DNA of 64,000 nt from JBHJHP01 sp042219855 (GCF_042219855.1 NZ_JBHJHP010000006.1:1-64000); one strand, 5' to 3'. Positions 17,082 through 26,674 are shown, counted from the first letter of the stretch. Made by a program: numbers and translations. The notes: generated by a model from the sequence alone, not told the origin.

Positions 17082-18832
17082 AATTTATATTTTACCCCAA
17101 CAAGAACATTAAATCCGAATGAAGGATAACCGTTCCAGTAATAGTAATTGGATGACAGAATATTATTCAGATTTAGCGATGCAGACAGGCGGTTATTGTA
17201 CTGGTACTCTCCTGATAAAGACAGATCATAGACCGCTTTAAGGTCATTTGTCGCTGTAATCAGGCCATCCTGTATCAATGTTTTACGTTTGGAAAAGGTG
17301 GTGAAATCAACATTCACATTGACGTTTCTGTAAGGTATAAAACTTCCGTAAACTTTAATTTCATAATCCGGTAAATGCCATGCATTTTCAAGGTTATCCA
17401 TCGCATAGTTGTAATATGCACCACTCACACCGAAGCTGTATCTGTCGTTGCCGGCATAATCAATGGCAGCTTTTACTGTGAGTACATTCATATCGTCATA
17501 AATGGCTGTGAACTGATTGGCATATGCGTCAGATGTGAACTGATTCACAGAATCCCTGTAGAATTTATTGATGTAAAACGGATTGTTTTTCACGATAGAA
17601 AAATTGACACTTCCGTTAAAAACAATTTTGGGAGTCAGCTGTCCGGTTAATCCTGCCTCCAGTGAGAGAGGAATTTTTGTTGGCATGACATTAAGCTCTG
17701 GCGTCATGAATGGATTCATTTGCACGCTGTTTCTGTAATCGTTTAACCGGTAGTTTCCGCTTGCCATCAAATGTGCGGTGAAAAGTTTCTCAATCAGGTT
17801 GAAATTAAAATCAATATCCGGTGTGACCAGATAGTCTGTCTTTTCCTTGTTAATATTGAAAAATGCATTGAGTCCAAGTTTCAGGTTCCATGTATTCCGG
17901 TTCAACTTGTAGTATGGACTGAAATCAATAAATGTAAAGTTATTGAAGTCAAGGAAAAGAGCTGTGTCCGGCACATTATACATCCCATACTGCGCATGCA
18001 GTGCTCCACCAACCAGGTTATCTCCGACAGGCTTCTCAAAAAAACCTTTTAAACCAATTACATCCTCTTTCATGTCCATACGGGTAAAAAAGTGATCGTA
18101 ATAGAGTACTGCCTTGTATGCTGTTTCATCGTAAATTGAGGGATTGGTTGCAAACACGAAATTAGCTTTAAAAGATGCATATCCGGGTTTTGTTGTGCCA
18201 TGTATATCCCTGTTGTTTATGGCTACATTATTGGTGTCATTCAGCGCATAATACGTCATGGAAGTATCCATGTTAATGGTCTGATATCCATAATACCTGT
18301 AATTGTGGTTGCTGAAACCGATGTCAGCTTTCAGATAAGTGCCCCAAAACTGATGTTTGTAAGATAACAACAGATTGTTTTTAACAAAAGTGGCATCATT
18401 TTTACTACCATCCTGCAGCTTTACCTTTCCGAATGATGAACGGTTGCTGGCCAGAAACGATAAACTGTGCTTGTCTGAATGAAAGGCATTGTAGAAAAGT
18501 TCTCCGAAGAGCGAGCTGTAATTACCACCTCCCAGGGTAATATAATTCTGATCATAATCCCTTTTGGGTTCTGAGGCCAGTGAAGCAGGTGTTAACGGAA
18601 TAATCTCAAAACTGGTTTCAAGCGGGTGCGTGAAAAAACTGTAAGAAAATGACGGTGTTTTTATCTCCGGTTTCTGAATTTCCGGGATCAGATTAATTTT
18701 ATTGGCATCGGATATCGTTGGATTATATTCCCTTACAACCACAACATTTTTGTTGATGGTCGTATCGGTCTGTGCCCAGGTTGTAAATCCGGCTGCGGAA
18801 ATCAGTAATGCGAATATTATATTCCTTTTCAT
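17078..18832 (-). CDS. Outer-membrane beta-barrel protein (TonB-receptor-like, no plug seen)
   Basis: A 584-aa protein with a signal peptide (MKRNIIFALLISAAGFTTWA). A short periplasmic segment has a VVREYNP motif and a proline-rich stretch (around PEIQKPEIKTPSFSY). Alternating-residue beta strands then run to a terminal aromatic residue (LVGVKYKF), as expected for outer-membrane insertion. Strands are rich in Tyr, Asn and Phe. No TonB box or full plug domain is visible, so it is not an ordinary TonB-dependent transporter despite barrel similarity. The gene lies 27 bp after the large TPR gene, and the two form an operon. Bacteroidota genomes often carry such TPR/barrel pairs (recollection); the role is unknown. 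Confidence 0.75.
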   Translation of the reverse strand: MKRNIIFALLISAAGFTTWAQTDTTINKNVVVVREYNPTISDANKINLIPEIQKPEIKTPSFSYSFFTHPLETSFEIIPLTPASLASEPKRDYDQNYITLGGGNYSSLFGELFYNAFHSDKHSLSFLASNRSSFGKVKLQDGSKNDATFVKNNLLLSYKHQFWGTYLKADIGFSNHNYRYYGYQTINMDTSMTYYALNDTNNVAINNRDIHGTTKPGYASFKANFVFATNPSIYDETAYKAVLYYDHFFTRMDMKEDVIGLKGFFEKPVGDNLVGGALHAQYGMYNVPDTALFLDFNNFTFIDFSPYYKLNRNTWNLKLGLNAFFNINKEKTDYLVTPDIDFNFNLIEKLFTAHLMASGNYRLNDYRNSVQMNPFMTPELNVMPTKIPLSLEAGLTGQLTPKIVFNGSVNFSIVKNNPFYINKFYRDSVNQFTSDAYANQFTAIYDDMNVLTVKAAIDYAGNDRYSFGVSGAYYNYAMDNLENAWHLPDYEIKVYGSFIPYRNVNVNVDFTTFSKRKTLIQDGLITATNDLKAVYDLSLSGEYQYNNRLSASLNLNNILSSNYYYWNGYPSFGFNVLVGVKYKF

Positions 18833-18859
18833 GTTGTTATCTTTTCAGTCAGTTTTCAG

Positions 18860-21800
18860 TTATCGAATGGAATCACTTTGTAATTTTTTAATGGAATCTA
18901 CCCGTTGAAAGTAAGTTTTCAGAGTATCCCGTTTTTCCATTTCCTTGCGTTTCTCAATGGCTTCTATTTCCCTTAATTTTGTTTCTACCATTGGTTTTAT
19001 GTCATCATTGTTATTCTGATAATTTTCTTTCACGCTCAACAGGTACTGTTTGGCCTGGAATGCATCATCACGCTGAATGTAAATGTCTGAAAGCAAAATA
19101 AACGCTTTGGCTAACCAATACTGGTGTGGTGTATTGGTATTGATAAATTCAAATATCTCTTTTTCAGCTCCCTTTTCATCCCCCTGTTCATAAAGCATTC
19201 TTGCAATTTCATATTTTGCTTCTGCACCTTCTTTCGATCTTGTGTCCTGAGCCAGAATTCTGAAAGCTGTCATTGCGGCTTCCTTATTACCCAGTTGCAT
19301 ATATGATTTGGCCTTTTTGTAGGTCGCTTCGCGTTTTAACTCAGGTTCAAGTACCGGTTCCTTAAGCAAATTATCTGCTGCAAGAATGGTTGCTCCTGCG
19401 TTATTCAGATTGTACTGGCAGCGTAAAATTCCGACTTTTGCGGCCTTGATATTTTCCTTCATCTGTGCCTGTTCTTCCAGGTCGGTATAGTATTCCAGGG
19501 CTTCCTGATAATTATTCTTTTCAAACAGCAAGGTGGATAATGCCGTTAAAGCCTGTTCCGTAAAGGTATTTCTGGGCTGCGAAACAACGAATTTTAAATC
19601 TGTAATTGCAGCATCCTTATCGCCAAGTCTCAGGTTACAGTCAGCCTTATAATAGTGTGCTGTCAGCTGGTATGCACCGTGTGGAAACTTCTCGAGGTAA
19701 TTTTCGAAATACCGTCTGGAATCGTTTATATTTCCTGACATGTACAGCTTTTCTGCTGCAGCAAATGTCAATGAATCTTCTTCGCTGTTTTTAAGTGTGG
19801 CAAAACCGCCGACTTCCTTTGTATAATCAACATATTTGTCCACTTCGTTTTTCTCTACAGAAATATTTTTTAAGGCTGCAAGTGCCGTTCTTGATTCTTC
19901 TGTTCCGGGGTATTTCTGAACCACTTCCTTATAAATCGAAGTTGCCCTGTCCACATCCTGAATATTATAATATACAAGAGCCATATTTACCATGGCCTGA
20001 CTTGCAAAACTGCTGTTCGGGTATTTCTGAATCAATGCATTGTATGAACCAATTGCATTTTGCGGATCATCTAACACGACCCATGTTTTTGCCATTTCAA
20101 ACCATGCATCATCAATAAAACGGGATGTTGGAAATCCGGAAATCAGACTTTTAAGGTCCGTAATTTTCTTATTATAGTTTTTCTGCAAACCTTCACTGTA
20201 CGCCTTTTTAAACAGGCCATAGTCTGCATTACTGCCTCCGTTTTGATAGGCTGCCTGGAAATAGGTTATCGCATCACGGAAGTCGCGTTTCAGATAATAA
20301 CAGTCGCCAACCCGGTTGTTTGCATCCGTAATAAGATTCGGATCCTTGACTTTTGCCAGGGACAGAAATTTTCGGAACCAGTTAATCGAAGCGCTGTAAT
20401 TTTTCTTTTTAAAGAAGGCATAACCCATATTATAATGCGCCATATCGAAGACATCCTTGCTGTAGGCTCCAGGAAGGATAATAAATTTATTGTAATCGCT
20501 GAGCGCCTTGTCGTAGTCCCCCATTCTGTAATATGTTTCGCCACGCCAGTAGTATGACAGAGCCTTGATGTCCTGATCAAACTGTGAATTATCAATCGCA
20601 GTATTGAAATAGGGAATGGCTTCGTTGTACCTGTTGTCAGTAAACAGTTCAATGGCGCGGTAATACGATACCCGTTGCAGGGCCTTTAGAACTTTCGGGT
20701 TACGGGTCCGGATCTTCATAATGGACTGGTAAGCCCTTTCATAGTTTTGCGTGGTCATAAATACGTTAGAGAGCATGTTGTAAACTTCATCTCTGTATTT
20801 TGAGTCCGGGAATTCCTCCAGAAACTTCTCGAAAGCTGTGATGGTTTCATTAAAAGGAGAGAAAGCCGTTTCATAAGTCAGTTTCGAATAGTTGTATAAG
20901 GCTTCTTCCTGAAGAGACTTGTCAAACGCCATACGAGATGCTGCTTCAAACGCCATGCGTGCAGCATTTTTATCGTCCAGCTTCAGATAACAGTCGCCCA
21001 GATAACCGTAAGCACTTTGTGTCAGTTCATCTTCAACGGTTGCTATTTGCGAAAATGTTTCTGCTGCCTTTTCATATTGTTTGGTATTGTAATATGCTAC
21101 CCCTAAATGATAAATGTCCGGTCGTGATATCGAAGGTGTTTCTTCCAGATACCGTTCCAGGAAAGCTATGGATTTTTCATATTCCTGACGGGCATAATAG
21201 GCATCGCCCACAATTCGGGCAATTTCTCCGGTACGGTTATTTACGGTTCCACTTATCAGTGCTGATCCATACTTTATAACTTTGTCGTATTCCTTATTCT
21301 GGTGATAAAGCTGAACCAGGTAATACGGAATAACATCAGAATACTGGGGTGAATTTTCCAGCATCAGGAAGTTATCCAGGGCTGTATTGTAGTTTCCTTC
21401 TTCGTACTGAATATGCGCATAGTAATAAATGGCTGCTTCCCGGTACAGGTTTTTTTCTTCTTTGACCTCATAAAAAAGGTTTTCGGCCTCTTTAAACTCC
21501 CCCTGTTTAAAATAGCAGTAGCCCTTTTTGAACTGATATTCTTTCAGTTGATTTTTGCTGAGCTGGTTGGTTTTGACTTTGCCATAAAGATTACCGGCAT
21601 ATCTGAAGTTTTTCTGGTCGTATTTGAAATTTGCCAGGATAAAAATGGCCTGGTTTCCAAAGTAACTGTCAGGATGGTTATTGATGAACCGTGAAAGTTC
21701 TGTCTCCGCTGTTTTATCCTCCAGTCTTAAAGAAGATACGATGCGGTAAAAGTCTGCTTCTATGCGTTTCCCTTCTGATTCCGGTGTGTTGTTCAGAAAC

Positions 21801-21958
21801 AGGGTAAAGTTATCTTTTGCTGCGGCATACTGGTGTTCATCGAAAAACTCCTTTCCTCTTTCAAACCAGTTTTGAATGTCGGTTTCAGAAACGGACTCCT
21901 GAGCAAATAAAATGACGGATGAAAAAAGGAAGATTATACTTAAAACTGCGGTTCTCAT
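18860..21958 (-). CDS. Large periplasmic TPR-repeat protein
   Basis: A 1032-aa protein made almost entirely of tetratricopeptide-type helical repeats after a signal peptide (MRTAVLSIIFLFSSVILFAQ). Repeats with A/Y-F-G-A signatures are visible throughout, for example AAIYYYAHIQYEEGNYNTAL, YYNTKQYEKAAETF and YWRGETYYRMGDYDKALSDY. The C-terminus is a charged coiled stretch (EAIEKRKEMEKRD). No lipoprotein cysteine is seen directly after the signal sequence, so it is probably soluble in the periplasm. It is the first gene of a two-gene unit with the downstream beta-barrel, suggesting it acts with that barrel as a periplasmic scaffold (inference). Confidence 0.88.
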   Translation of the reverse strand: MRTAVLSIIFLFSSVILFAQESVSETDIQNWFERGKEFFDEHQYAAAKDNFTLFLNNTPESEGKRIEADFYRIVSSLRLEDKTAETELSRFINNHPDSYFGNQAIFILANFKYDQKNFRYAGNLYGKVKTNQLSKNQLKEYQFKKGYCYFKQGEFKEAENLFYEVKEEKNLYREAAIYYYAHIQYEEGNYNTALDNFLMLENSPQYSDVIPYYLVQLYHQNKEYDKVIKYGSALISGTVNNRTGEIARIVGDAYYARQEYEKSIAFLERYLEETPSISRPDIYHLGVAYYNTKQYEKAAETFSQIATVEDELTQSAYGYLGDCYLKLDDKNAARMAFEAASRMAFDKSLQEEALYNYSKLTYETAFSPFNETITAFEKFLEEFPDSKYRDEVYNMLSNVFMTTQNYERAYQSIMKIRTRNPKVLKALQRVSYYRAIELFTDNRYNEAIPYFNTAIDNSQFDQDIKALSYYWRGETYYRMGDYDKALSDYNKFIILPGAYSKDVFDMAHYNMGYAFFKKKNYSASINWFRKFLSLAKVKDPNLITDANNRVGDCYYLKRDFRDAITYFQAAYQNGGSNADYGLFKKAYSEGLQKNYNKKITDLKSLISGFPTSRFIDDAWFEMAKTWVVLDDPQNAIGSYNALIQKYPNSSFASQAMVNMALVYYNIQDVDRATSIYKEVVQKYPGTEESRTALAALKNISVEKNEVDKYVDYTKEVGGFATLKNSEEDSLTFAAAEKLYMSGNINDSRRYFENYLEKFPHGAYQLTAHYYKADCNLRLGDKDAAITDLKFVVSQPRNTFTEQALTALSTLLFEKNNYQEALEYYTDLEEQAQMKENIKAAKVGILRCQYNLNNAGATILAADNLLKEPVLEPELKREATYKKAKSYMQLGNKEAAMTAFRILAQDTRSKEGAEAKYEIARMLYEQGDEKGAEKEIFEFINTNTPHQYWLAKAFILLSDIYIQRDDAFQAKQYLLSVKENYQNNNDDIKPMVETKLREIEAIEKRKEMEKRDTLKTYFQRVDSIKKLQSDSIR

Positions 21959-22068
21959 ATTAATTACATTGGGTTTACGATTGGCGCGAAATTACTAATT
22001 TCCCAGTAATCAGAACGAAAGATGCATTCAGATATTGTAAACAAGTTCTCCCAAAACAGAAATAGTTA

Positions 22069-22105
22069 CCGGGTGAATATTTACAATATGGTTATATTCA
22101 TCCGG
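22069..22105 (-). terminator. Hairpin downstream of gcvT (possible terminator)
   Basis: Arms CCGGGTGAATAT (22069-22080) and ATATTCATCCGG (22094-22105) pair over 12 bp with one G-U, and the loop is 13 nt. It lies in the 339-bp gene-free stretch 21959-22297 that is 3' of gcvT and 5' of the TPR gene. No clear T-run follows, so termination is tentative. Confidence 0.4.
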
Positions 22106-22137
22106 GGATTAAATTAATAATTATTGAGAAATCTCCC

Positions 22138-22176
22138 GTCCGTCAATTGACGGACACCCTCTTTTGAAAAAGAGGG
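22138..22176. repeat. Double palindromic intergenic element
   Basis: A perfect 18-bp palindrome, GTCCGTCAATTGACGGAC (22138-22155), is followed one base later by a 9-bp stem CCCTCTTTT / AAAAGAGGG (22157-22176) with a two-base tip. It looks like a dispersed intergenic repeat or transcription-end element rather than coding sequence. The rest of 21959-22297 shows no gene; a short GTAGTAGTAGTA run lies near 22230. Confidence 0.6.
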
Positions 22177-22297
22177 ACACTCTACATGTAAATTCCAATG
22201 TATCAATGTCTTTCTTGCACAAAGGAGGTGTAGTAGTAGTAATATTATGACGGTGGATTTGATTGGGAGCGCAACTCTGAGTAGCTCTATAACTAAT

Positions 22298-23386
22298 TTA
22301 TCCTTTGTAAATAGGTAACTTCACAATCTTTGCCTTCAATGCTTTATTTCTGACCCGGATATAAATCTCCGAATCAATTTTACTGTAGGGCGTGGCTATA
22401 TATCCCAGACCAATGCCCTGTTTCAACATGGGTGACATGGTGCCGGAGGTGACTTCTCCGATAACATCTCCGTCAGCATTTTCAATAGCATAACCATGTC
22501 TTGGAATACCACGGTCTTCAAGGATAAAACCCCGTAATCTTCTTGATGGTCCGTTTTCTTTTTGTTCAAGAAGAAGCTCTTTGTCGATAAAATCCTTGGT
22601 GTCAGTAAATTTTGTGATCCATCCCAAACCGGCTTCAATAGGAGAGGTAGAATCGTTTATGTCATTACCATACAGGCAAAACCCCATTTCAAGGCGCAGG
22701 GTGTCCCTGGCACCCAGACCAATAGGTTTAATATCCGCTTCTTTGCCTGCTTCAAAAATCGCATTCCATATATTTACTCCGTCTTCATTATAAAAATAAA
22801 GTTCAAATCCACCGGCACCGGTATACCCTGTATTGGAGATGATAACCTCGGGCACTCCTGCAAATTCTCCGGTTGTAAAGCTGTAATAAGGTATTTCACT
22901 CAGATTTACATCCGTAAGTTTCTGAAGAACTTCCCTGGCTTTCGGGCCCTGTACAGCCAACTGTGCAATACTGTCCGATGCATTTTCCAGTTCGGCTCCC
23001 ATAGTATTATGTTTTATACACCAGTCCCAGTCTTTTTTTATGTTGGCTGCATTTACTACCAGCATGTATTTCTCAACCTCATAGCAATATACCAGCAGGT
23101 CGTCAACTATACCACCATCTCCGTTTGGAAAGCAACTGTACTGTGCCTTCCCCGGAATGAGCAATGAAACATCATTGCTTGTGATATGCTGTAAAAAACG
23201 GAGGGCGTTAGGGCCTTTTACCCAGAACTCTCCCATATGACTTACATCAAACACCCCAACTCCGGTTCGCACCGTAACGTGTTCATCGTTAATTCCAGTA
23301 TATTCAATGGGCATATTATAGCCGGCAAATTCATGCATTTTGGCACCCAGATCAATGTGATGTCGGGTGAATGGTGTTGTTTTCAT
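22298..23386 (-). CDS. gcvT: Aminomethyltransferase, glycine cleavage T-protein
   Basis: A 362-aa T-protein of the glycine cleavage system, releasing ammonia and transferring the methylene group to tetrahydrofolate. Family motifs: GVFDVSHMGEFWVKGPNA near the N-terminus, then NTGYTGAGGFELY, and ARDTLRLEMGFCLYGND followed by SPIEAGLGW. The C-terminal barrel includes GEVTSGTMSPMLKQGIGLGY. Length is normal. Its ATG directly follows the TGA of pepT (no intervening base), pointing to coupled expression. GcvH and GcvP are not in the window. Confidence 0.97.
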   Translation of the reverse strand: MKTTPFTRHHIDLGAKMHEFAGYNMPIEYTGINDEHVTVRTGVGVFDVSHMGEFWVKGPNALRFLQHITSNDVSLLIPGKAQYSCFPNGDGGIVDDLLVYCYEVEKYMLVVNAANIKKDWDWCIKHNTMGAELENASDSIAQLAVQGPKAREVLQKLTDVNLSEIPYYSFTTGEFAGVPEVIISNTGYTGAGGFELYFYNEDGVNIWNAIFEAGKEADIKPIGLGARDTLRLEMGFCLYGNDINDSTSPIEAGLGWITKFTDTKDFIDKELLLEQKENGPSRRLRGFILEDRGIPRHGYAIENADGDVIGEVTSGTMSPMLKQGIGLGYIATPYSKIDSEIYIRVRNKALKAKIVKLPIYKG

Positions 23387-24619
23387 TCAATAAGATTTTT
23401 TTGTGACGATATCGATAATTTCTATGATCACCTTCACTGCTTTTTCCATAGAGCTGACGGGGACATATTCAAACCGCCCGTGAAAATTATGTCCGCCTGC
23501 AAAGATATTCGGGCAGGGAAGCTCCATATATGAGAGACGAGCTCCGTCAGTACCACCACGAATAGGTTTTATGTTTGGCGTTACCTCACAATTTTTCATG
23601 GCCTGTTCTGCGATATCCACGATATGCATGACCGGTTCAATTTTTTCGCGCATGTTATAGTACTGATCCTTCATCTCAATGGTGCAGGTTCCTTCGCCAA
23701 ACTCATTGTTTATTTTGTTGGTCATGTGGATCAGTTCTTTTTTGCGCTCTTCGAACCTTGGGCGGCTGTGATCGCGAACGATATACTGAAGTGTGGTTTT
23801 TTCCACATCGCCTTCCATAGACATAAGATGAAAGAATCCTTCATAATCTTCGGTGTGTTCCGGTGTCTGAAATCTTGGCATTAAGGTGATGAACTGGTTG
23901 GCAATCCGGATGGAATTCCGCATTTTGTGCTTGGCATATCCCGGATGAACATTGCGGCCTTTAAAATGAATCTTGGCAAAGGCGGCATTAAAATTCTCAA
24001 ATTCAAGTTCTCCGATTTCACCTCCGTCCATGGTGTAAGCCCATTCTGCTCCGAATTTTTTCACATCAAAATGATCTGCCCCGGCACCGATTTCTTCGTC
24101 GGGTGTAAAGCCAATACGAATTTTCCCATGCTTTATTTCGGGATGTTGTATCAGGTATTCCATGGCCGTTACAATTTCAGCCAGCCCGGCTTTATCGTCC
24201 GCACCCAATAAGGTTTTTCCATTTGTGACGACAATGTCTTCTCCGATATACTGCAGGATTTCCGGAAAATCTTCAGGTGACAGAATAACATTGTCTTCGG
24301 CGTTCAATACAATTTCTTTTCCATCGTATTTGCTTACAACACGGGGTGAAACCTTTTTGCCACTCATGTCCGGACTGGTGTCCATGTGGGCGATAAATCC
24401 AATAACCGGAATGTCATCCCCTGCGTTTGAGGGCAGGGTTGCCATCACATATCCGTTTTCATCAATAGAAACTTCATCCAGTCCTATCCTGTTGAGCTCA
24501 GCAACCAGCTTTTCCGCAAAAAGCATTTGTCCCGGTGTACTTGGGGTTAAACCTGTCTCATAGTCTGACTGAGTATCTTGTTTTACATATGTAAGAAATC
24601 GTTCTAATACCTGGCTCAT
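23387..24619 (-). CDS. pepT: Peptidase T (tripeptide aminopeptidase)
   Basis: A 410-aa zinc-dependent M20 family aminopeptidase cleaving N-terminal residues from tripeptides in the cytoplasm. Metal and catalytic motifs: IAHMDTSPD (His, Asp), LLGADDKAGLAEI (bridging Asp), TPDEEIGAGADHFD (catalytic and metal Glu), MDGGEIGELEFENFNAA, and the C-terminal GGHNFHGRFEYVP histidine. GGTDGARLS is also typical of PepT. The dimerisation lid lies in the middle. It is the first gene of the pepT-gcvT pair. Full length and intact. Confidence 0.97.
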   Translation of the reverse strand: MSQVLERFLTYVKQDTQSDYETGLTPSTPGQMLFAEKLVAELNRIGLDEVSIDENGYVMATLPSNAGDDIPVIGFIAHMDTSPDMSGKKVSPRVVSKYDGKEIVLNAEDNVILSPEDFPEILQYIGEDIVVTNGKTLLGADDKAGLAEIVTAMEYLIQHPEIKHGKIRIGFTPDEEIGAGADHFDVKKFGAEWAYTMDGGEIGELEFENFNAAFAKIHFKGRNVHPGYAKHKMRNSIRIANQFITLMPRFQTPEHTEDYEGFFHLMSMEGDVEKTTLQYIVRDHSRPRFEERKKELIHMTNKINNEFGEGTCTIEMKDQYYNMREKIEPVMHIVDIAEQAMKNCEVTPNIKPIRGGTDGARLSYMELPCPNIFAGGHNFHGRFEYVPVSSMEKAVKVIIEIIDIVTKKSY

Positions 24620-24635
24620 AATTCTGAATTTTGCT

Positions 24636-24643
24636 CAAACTTA
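24636..24643 (-). promoter_or_regulatory. -7 element for pepT-gcvT
   Basis: On the minus strand this reads TAAGTTTG, a perfect TAnnTTTG, 17 bp upstream of the pepT ATG. No properly spaced TTTG box is visible. Confidence 0.4.
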
Positions 24644-24717
24644 CAATTTAATTCCAAAAAATTAAATGATCTATTTCAGCAGTTAGACAATATTAAGGGA
24701 TTCCGGTATAAAGTTAT

Positions 24718-24725
24718 TATTTTTG
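24718..24725 (+). promoter_or_regulatory. -7 element for the symporter gene
   Basis: TATTTTTG, a perfect -7 match 17 bp before the ATG of the dicarboxylate/amino-acid symporter. The -33 box is not convincing. Confidence 0.4.
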
Positions 24726-24741
24726 AGTTCAAATAAACACA

Positions 24742-25953
24742 ATGAAGAAACTTGCTTTACACTGGCAGATTTTAATTGCACTTGTGCTTGCAATTCTTTT
24801 TGGTATTTTTTTACCGGAACAGGTTTCCTACATCTCATGGATGGGGGATGTTTTTTTAAGAGGTTTGAAAATGGTGATCATTCCCCTGATCCTTTCATCA
24901 ATTATCACCGGTGTGGCTGGTATCGGAAATTCGGCTAATCTGGGAAGAGTAGGTGGAAAGACCATGGGGTACTATCTTTTAACCAGTACCATTGCCATTG
25001 TTACCGGGTTGTTTTTGGTAAATATAATTAAACCCGGCGTGGATTCAGGGATTGAACTGAATTCATCTGTAAATTCTATTCTGAATCAGCATGATTCAAT
25101 TGGACAGACCCTTATAAAAATTATACCTGAGAATATTTTTCAATCCTTTGCCAGTGGTGATATGCTTGGAATAATATTTTTTGCGCTGTTGTTTGGATTC
25201 TTTCTCACAAAAATTAAAGCAGAATACCGGGAGCCCACTCTTAAGGTCGTGAATGGAGTGTTTGAGGTTATGATGAAGATCACGATGTTTATTATACGCT
25301 TTACACCGCTGGGCATACTGGGGCTCGTAGCTGGTGTTGTCGCTGATCAAAAAAATATTATGGATGTGGCAACAGGATTAGGAAGTTATTTTCTTACCGT
25401 TTTGATTGCCCTGGTGATTCATGGCACTGTAACCTTATTGTTGATTACCTATTTTGTAGGCAGGGTTAATCCCTTTAAACATTTCAGGGCAATGTCAACA
25501 CCCTTACTGACCGCATTCTCTACCAGCAGTTCCAGTGCTACACTGCCATTAACCATGGAAGCTGTTGAGAATAACGGTGGAGTTTCGCAAAAAATATCTT
25601 CATTTACACTGCCGCTGGGAGCTACAATAAACATGGATGGAACGGCACTATATGAATGTGTGGCAGTTATATTTATTGCCCAGATATACGGCATGGAACT
25701 GAGTATCGTTAATCAGGTGATGATTGTGTTATTATCTCTCCTGGCATCTATCGGTGCAGCCGGTATACCGATGGCAGGACTTGTGACGATCACCATTATT
25801 CTTTCCTATCTGGGATTGCCCCTTGAAGCCGTTGGTTTAATTTTAGCCGTTGACCGCCCGCTGGATATGCTGAGAACAACCGTTAATGTATGGAGTGATT
25901 CCTGTGGTGCTGTCACGATTGCGAAGAGTGAAGGCGAAAAATTAAAGTATTAA
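24742..25953 (+). CDS. Dicarboxylate/amino acid:cation symporter (DAACS family)
   Basis: A 403-aa inner-membrane secondary transporter of the GltP/DctA family. It has about eight hydrophobic segments. The serine-rich reentrant loop TSSSSATLPLTMEAVENNG is present, as are the substrate/Na+ site TINMDGTALYE and the C-terminal DRPLDMLRTTVNVWSD with the Asp and Asn/Arg region that decides substrate binding. It probably takes up glutamate/aspartate or C4-dicarboxylates with Na+ or H+; the exact substrate cannot be read. It is transcribed away from pepT. A TTTG-type -7 box precedes it. Confidence 0.95.
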   Translation: MKKLALHWQILIALVLAILFGIFLPEQVSYISWMGDVFLRGLKMVIIPLILSSIITGVAGIGNSANLGRVGGKTMGYYLLTSTIAIVTGLFLVNIIKPGVDSGIELNSSVNSILNQHDSIGQTLIKIIPENIFQSFASGDMLGIIFFALLFGFFLTKIKAEYREPTLKVVNGVFEVMMKITMFIIRFTPLGILGLVAGVVADQKNIMDVATGLGSYFLTVLIALVIHGTVTLLLITYFVGRVNPFKHFRAMSTPLLTAFSTSSSSATLPLTMEAVENNGGVSQKISSFTLPLGATINMDGTALYECVAVIFIAQIYGMELSIVNQVMIVLLSLLASIGAAGIPMAGLVTITIILSYLGLPLEAVGLILAVDRPLDMLRTTVNVWSDSCGAVTIAKSEGEKLKY

Positions 25954-26033
25954 TTTTATTGAATTAGTCTGTTTTAAAACAACTTTGTTTAAAAAATTCA
26001 TTACTCAGGGTTACAATTTGCTTTAAAAATCGT

Positions 26034-26041
26034 TACTTTTG
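26034..26041 (+). promoter_or_regulatory. -7 element for the Fur-family gene
   Basis: TACTTTTG, a perfect TAnnTTTG match 25 bp before the ATG. A TTTG occurs only 13 bp upstream, closer than usual. Confidence 0.45.
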
Positions 26042-26066
26042 TCCATTAATTTAATTCAGTTTAAAA

Positions 26067-26522
26067 ATGAATAGTAAAGAAGTAAAGACAAAGGACGCTG
26101 TAAAACAGATCTTTACTGAATATCTTAAGAAAAAAGGTCATCGTAAAACACCTGAGAGATATGCTATTTTGGATAAGGTGTATTCTCATGAAGGCCATTT
26201 TGATATTGAGTCGCTCTATATTTACATGAAGAACAAAAATTACCGGGTTAGCAGAGCAACGCTTTACAATACAATTGATTTACTGCTGGATTGTAAACTC
26301 GTTGTCAAGCACCAGTTTGGGAAGAATATGGCTCAATATGAAAAGGCCTATAATATTGATCCTCATGACCATTTAATCTGTACAAATTGCGGATCTATAA
26401 AAGAACTGAAGGATCCTGAACTGCAGAAACAAATTACAAACAGATCGATTGACGATTTTCAGGTTTCACACTACTCGCTTTATATTTACGGGCTGTGTAA
26501 AGACTGTGCCGGGAAAAGTTGA
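26067..26522 (+). CDS. Fur-family transcriptional regulator
   Basis: A 151-aa metal-responsive repressor of the Fur/PerR/Zur superfamily. The winged helix includes the recognition helix area RVSRATLYNTIDLL. The hinge holds HLICTNCGSIKE with the first CxxC, and the C-terminus has LCKDC as the second CxxC, forming the structural zinc site. The N-terminal extension (KKKGHRKTPERYAILDKVY) is normal. Whether it senses iron, zinc, manganese or peroxide cannot be told from the motifs alone. It is followed 152 bp later by purA with no obvious functional link. Confidence 0.94.
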   Translation: MNSKEVKTKDAVKQIFTEYLKKKGHRKTPERYAILDKVYSHEGHFDIESLYIYMKNKNYRVSRATLYNTIDLLLDCKLVVKHQFGKNMAQYEKAYNIDPHDHLICTNCGSIKELKDPELQKQITNRSIDDFQVSHYSLYIYGLCKDCAGKS

Positions 26523-26574
26523 TAATTGTTAGCAATTATTCATTTCTTTTATCCACCATCTCATTGATTTATTC

Positions 26575-26582
26575 TATTTTTG
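26575..26582 (+). promoter_or_regulatory. Possible -7 element for purA
   Basis: TATTTTTG, a perfect -7 match that would give a leader of about 85 nt ahead of purA. There is no clear -33 box, and no recognisable riboswitch fold was seen in the leader. Confidence 0.3.
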
Positions 26583-26674
26583 AGAGTCGAAGCGGCATCT
26601 CACGGGATGATTATGTCTTTTGCGGATGTCTTCCATTTTTTGTTGTTTGATAAATATAAAAAACGAAAAGTATA

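Noticed and set aside
17078..18832. Ordinary TonB-dependent nutrient receptor
   Set aside because: Too short (584 aa), with no plug domain, TonB box or neighbouring SusD-type gene visible.
22225..22245. GTAGTAGTAGTA microsatellite as a phase-variation tract
   Set aside because: Only about four units, outside any coding frame and not at a promoter that I can recognise.
26583..26674. Riboswitch in the purA leader
   Set aside because: I looked for purine, ppGpp/PRPP or other known folds and saw no conserved core or clear terminator/anti-terminator pair.
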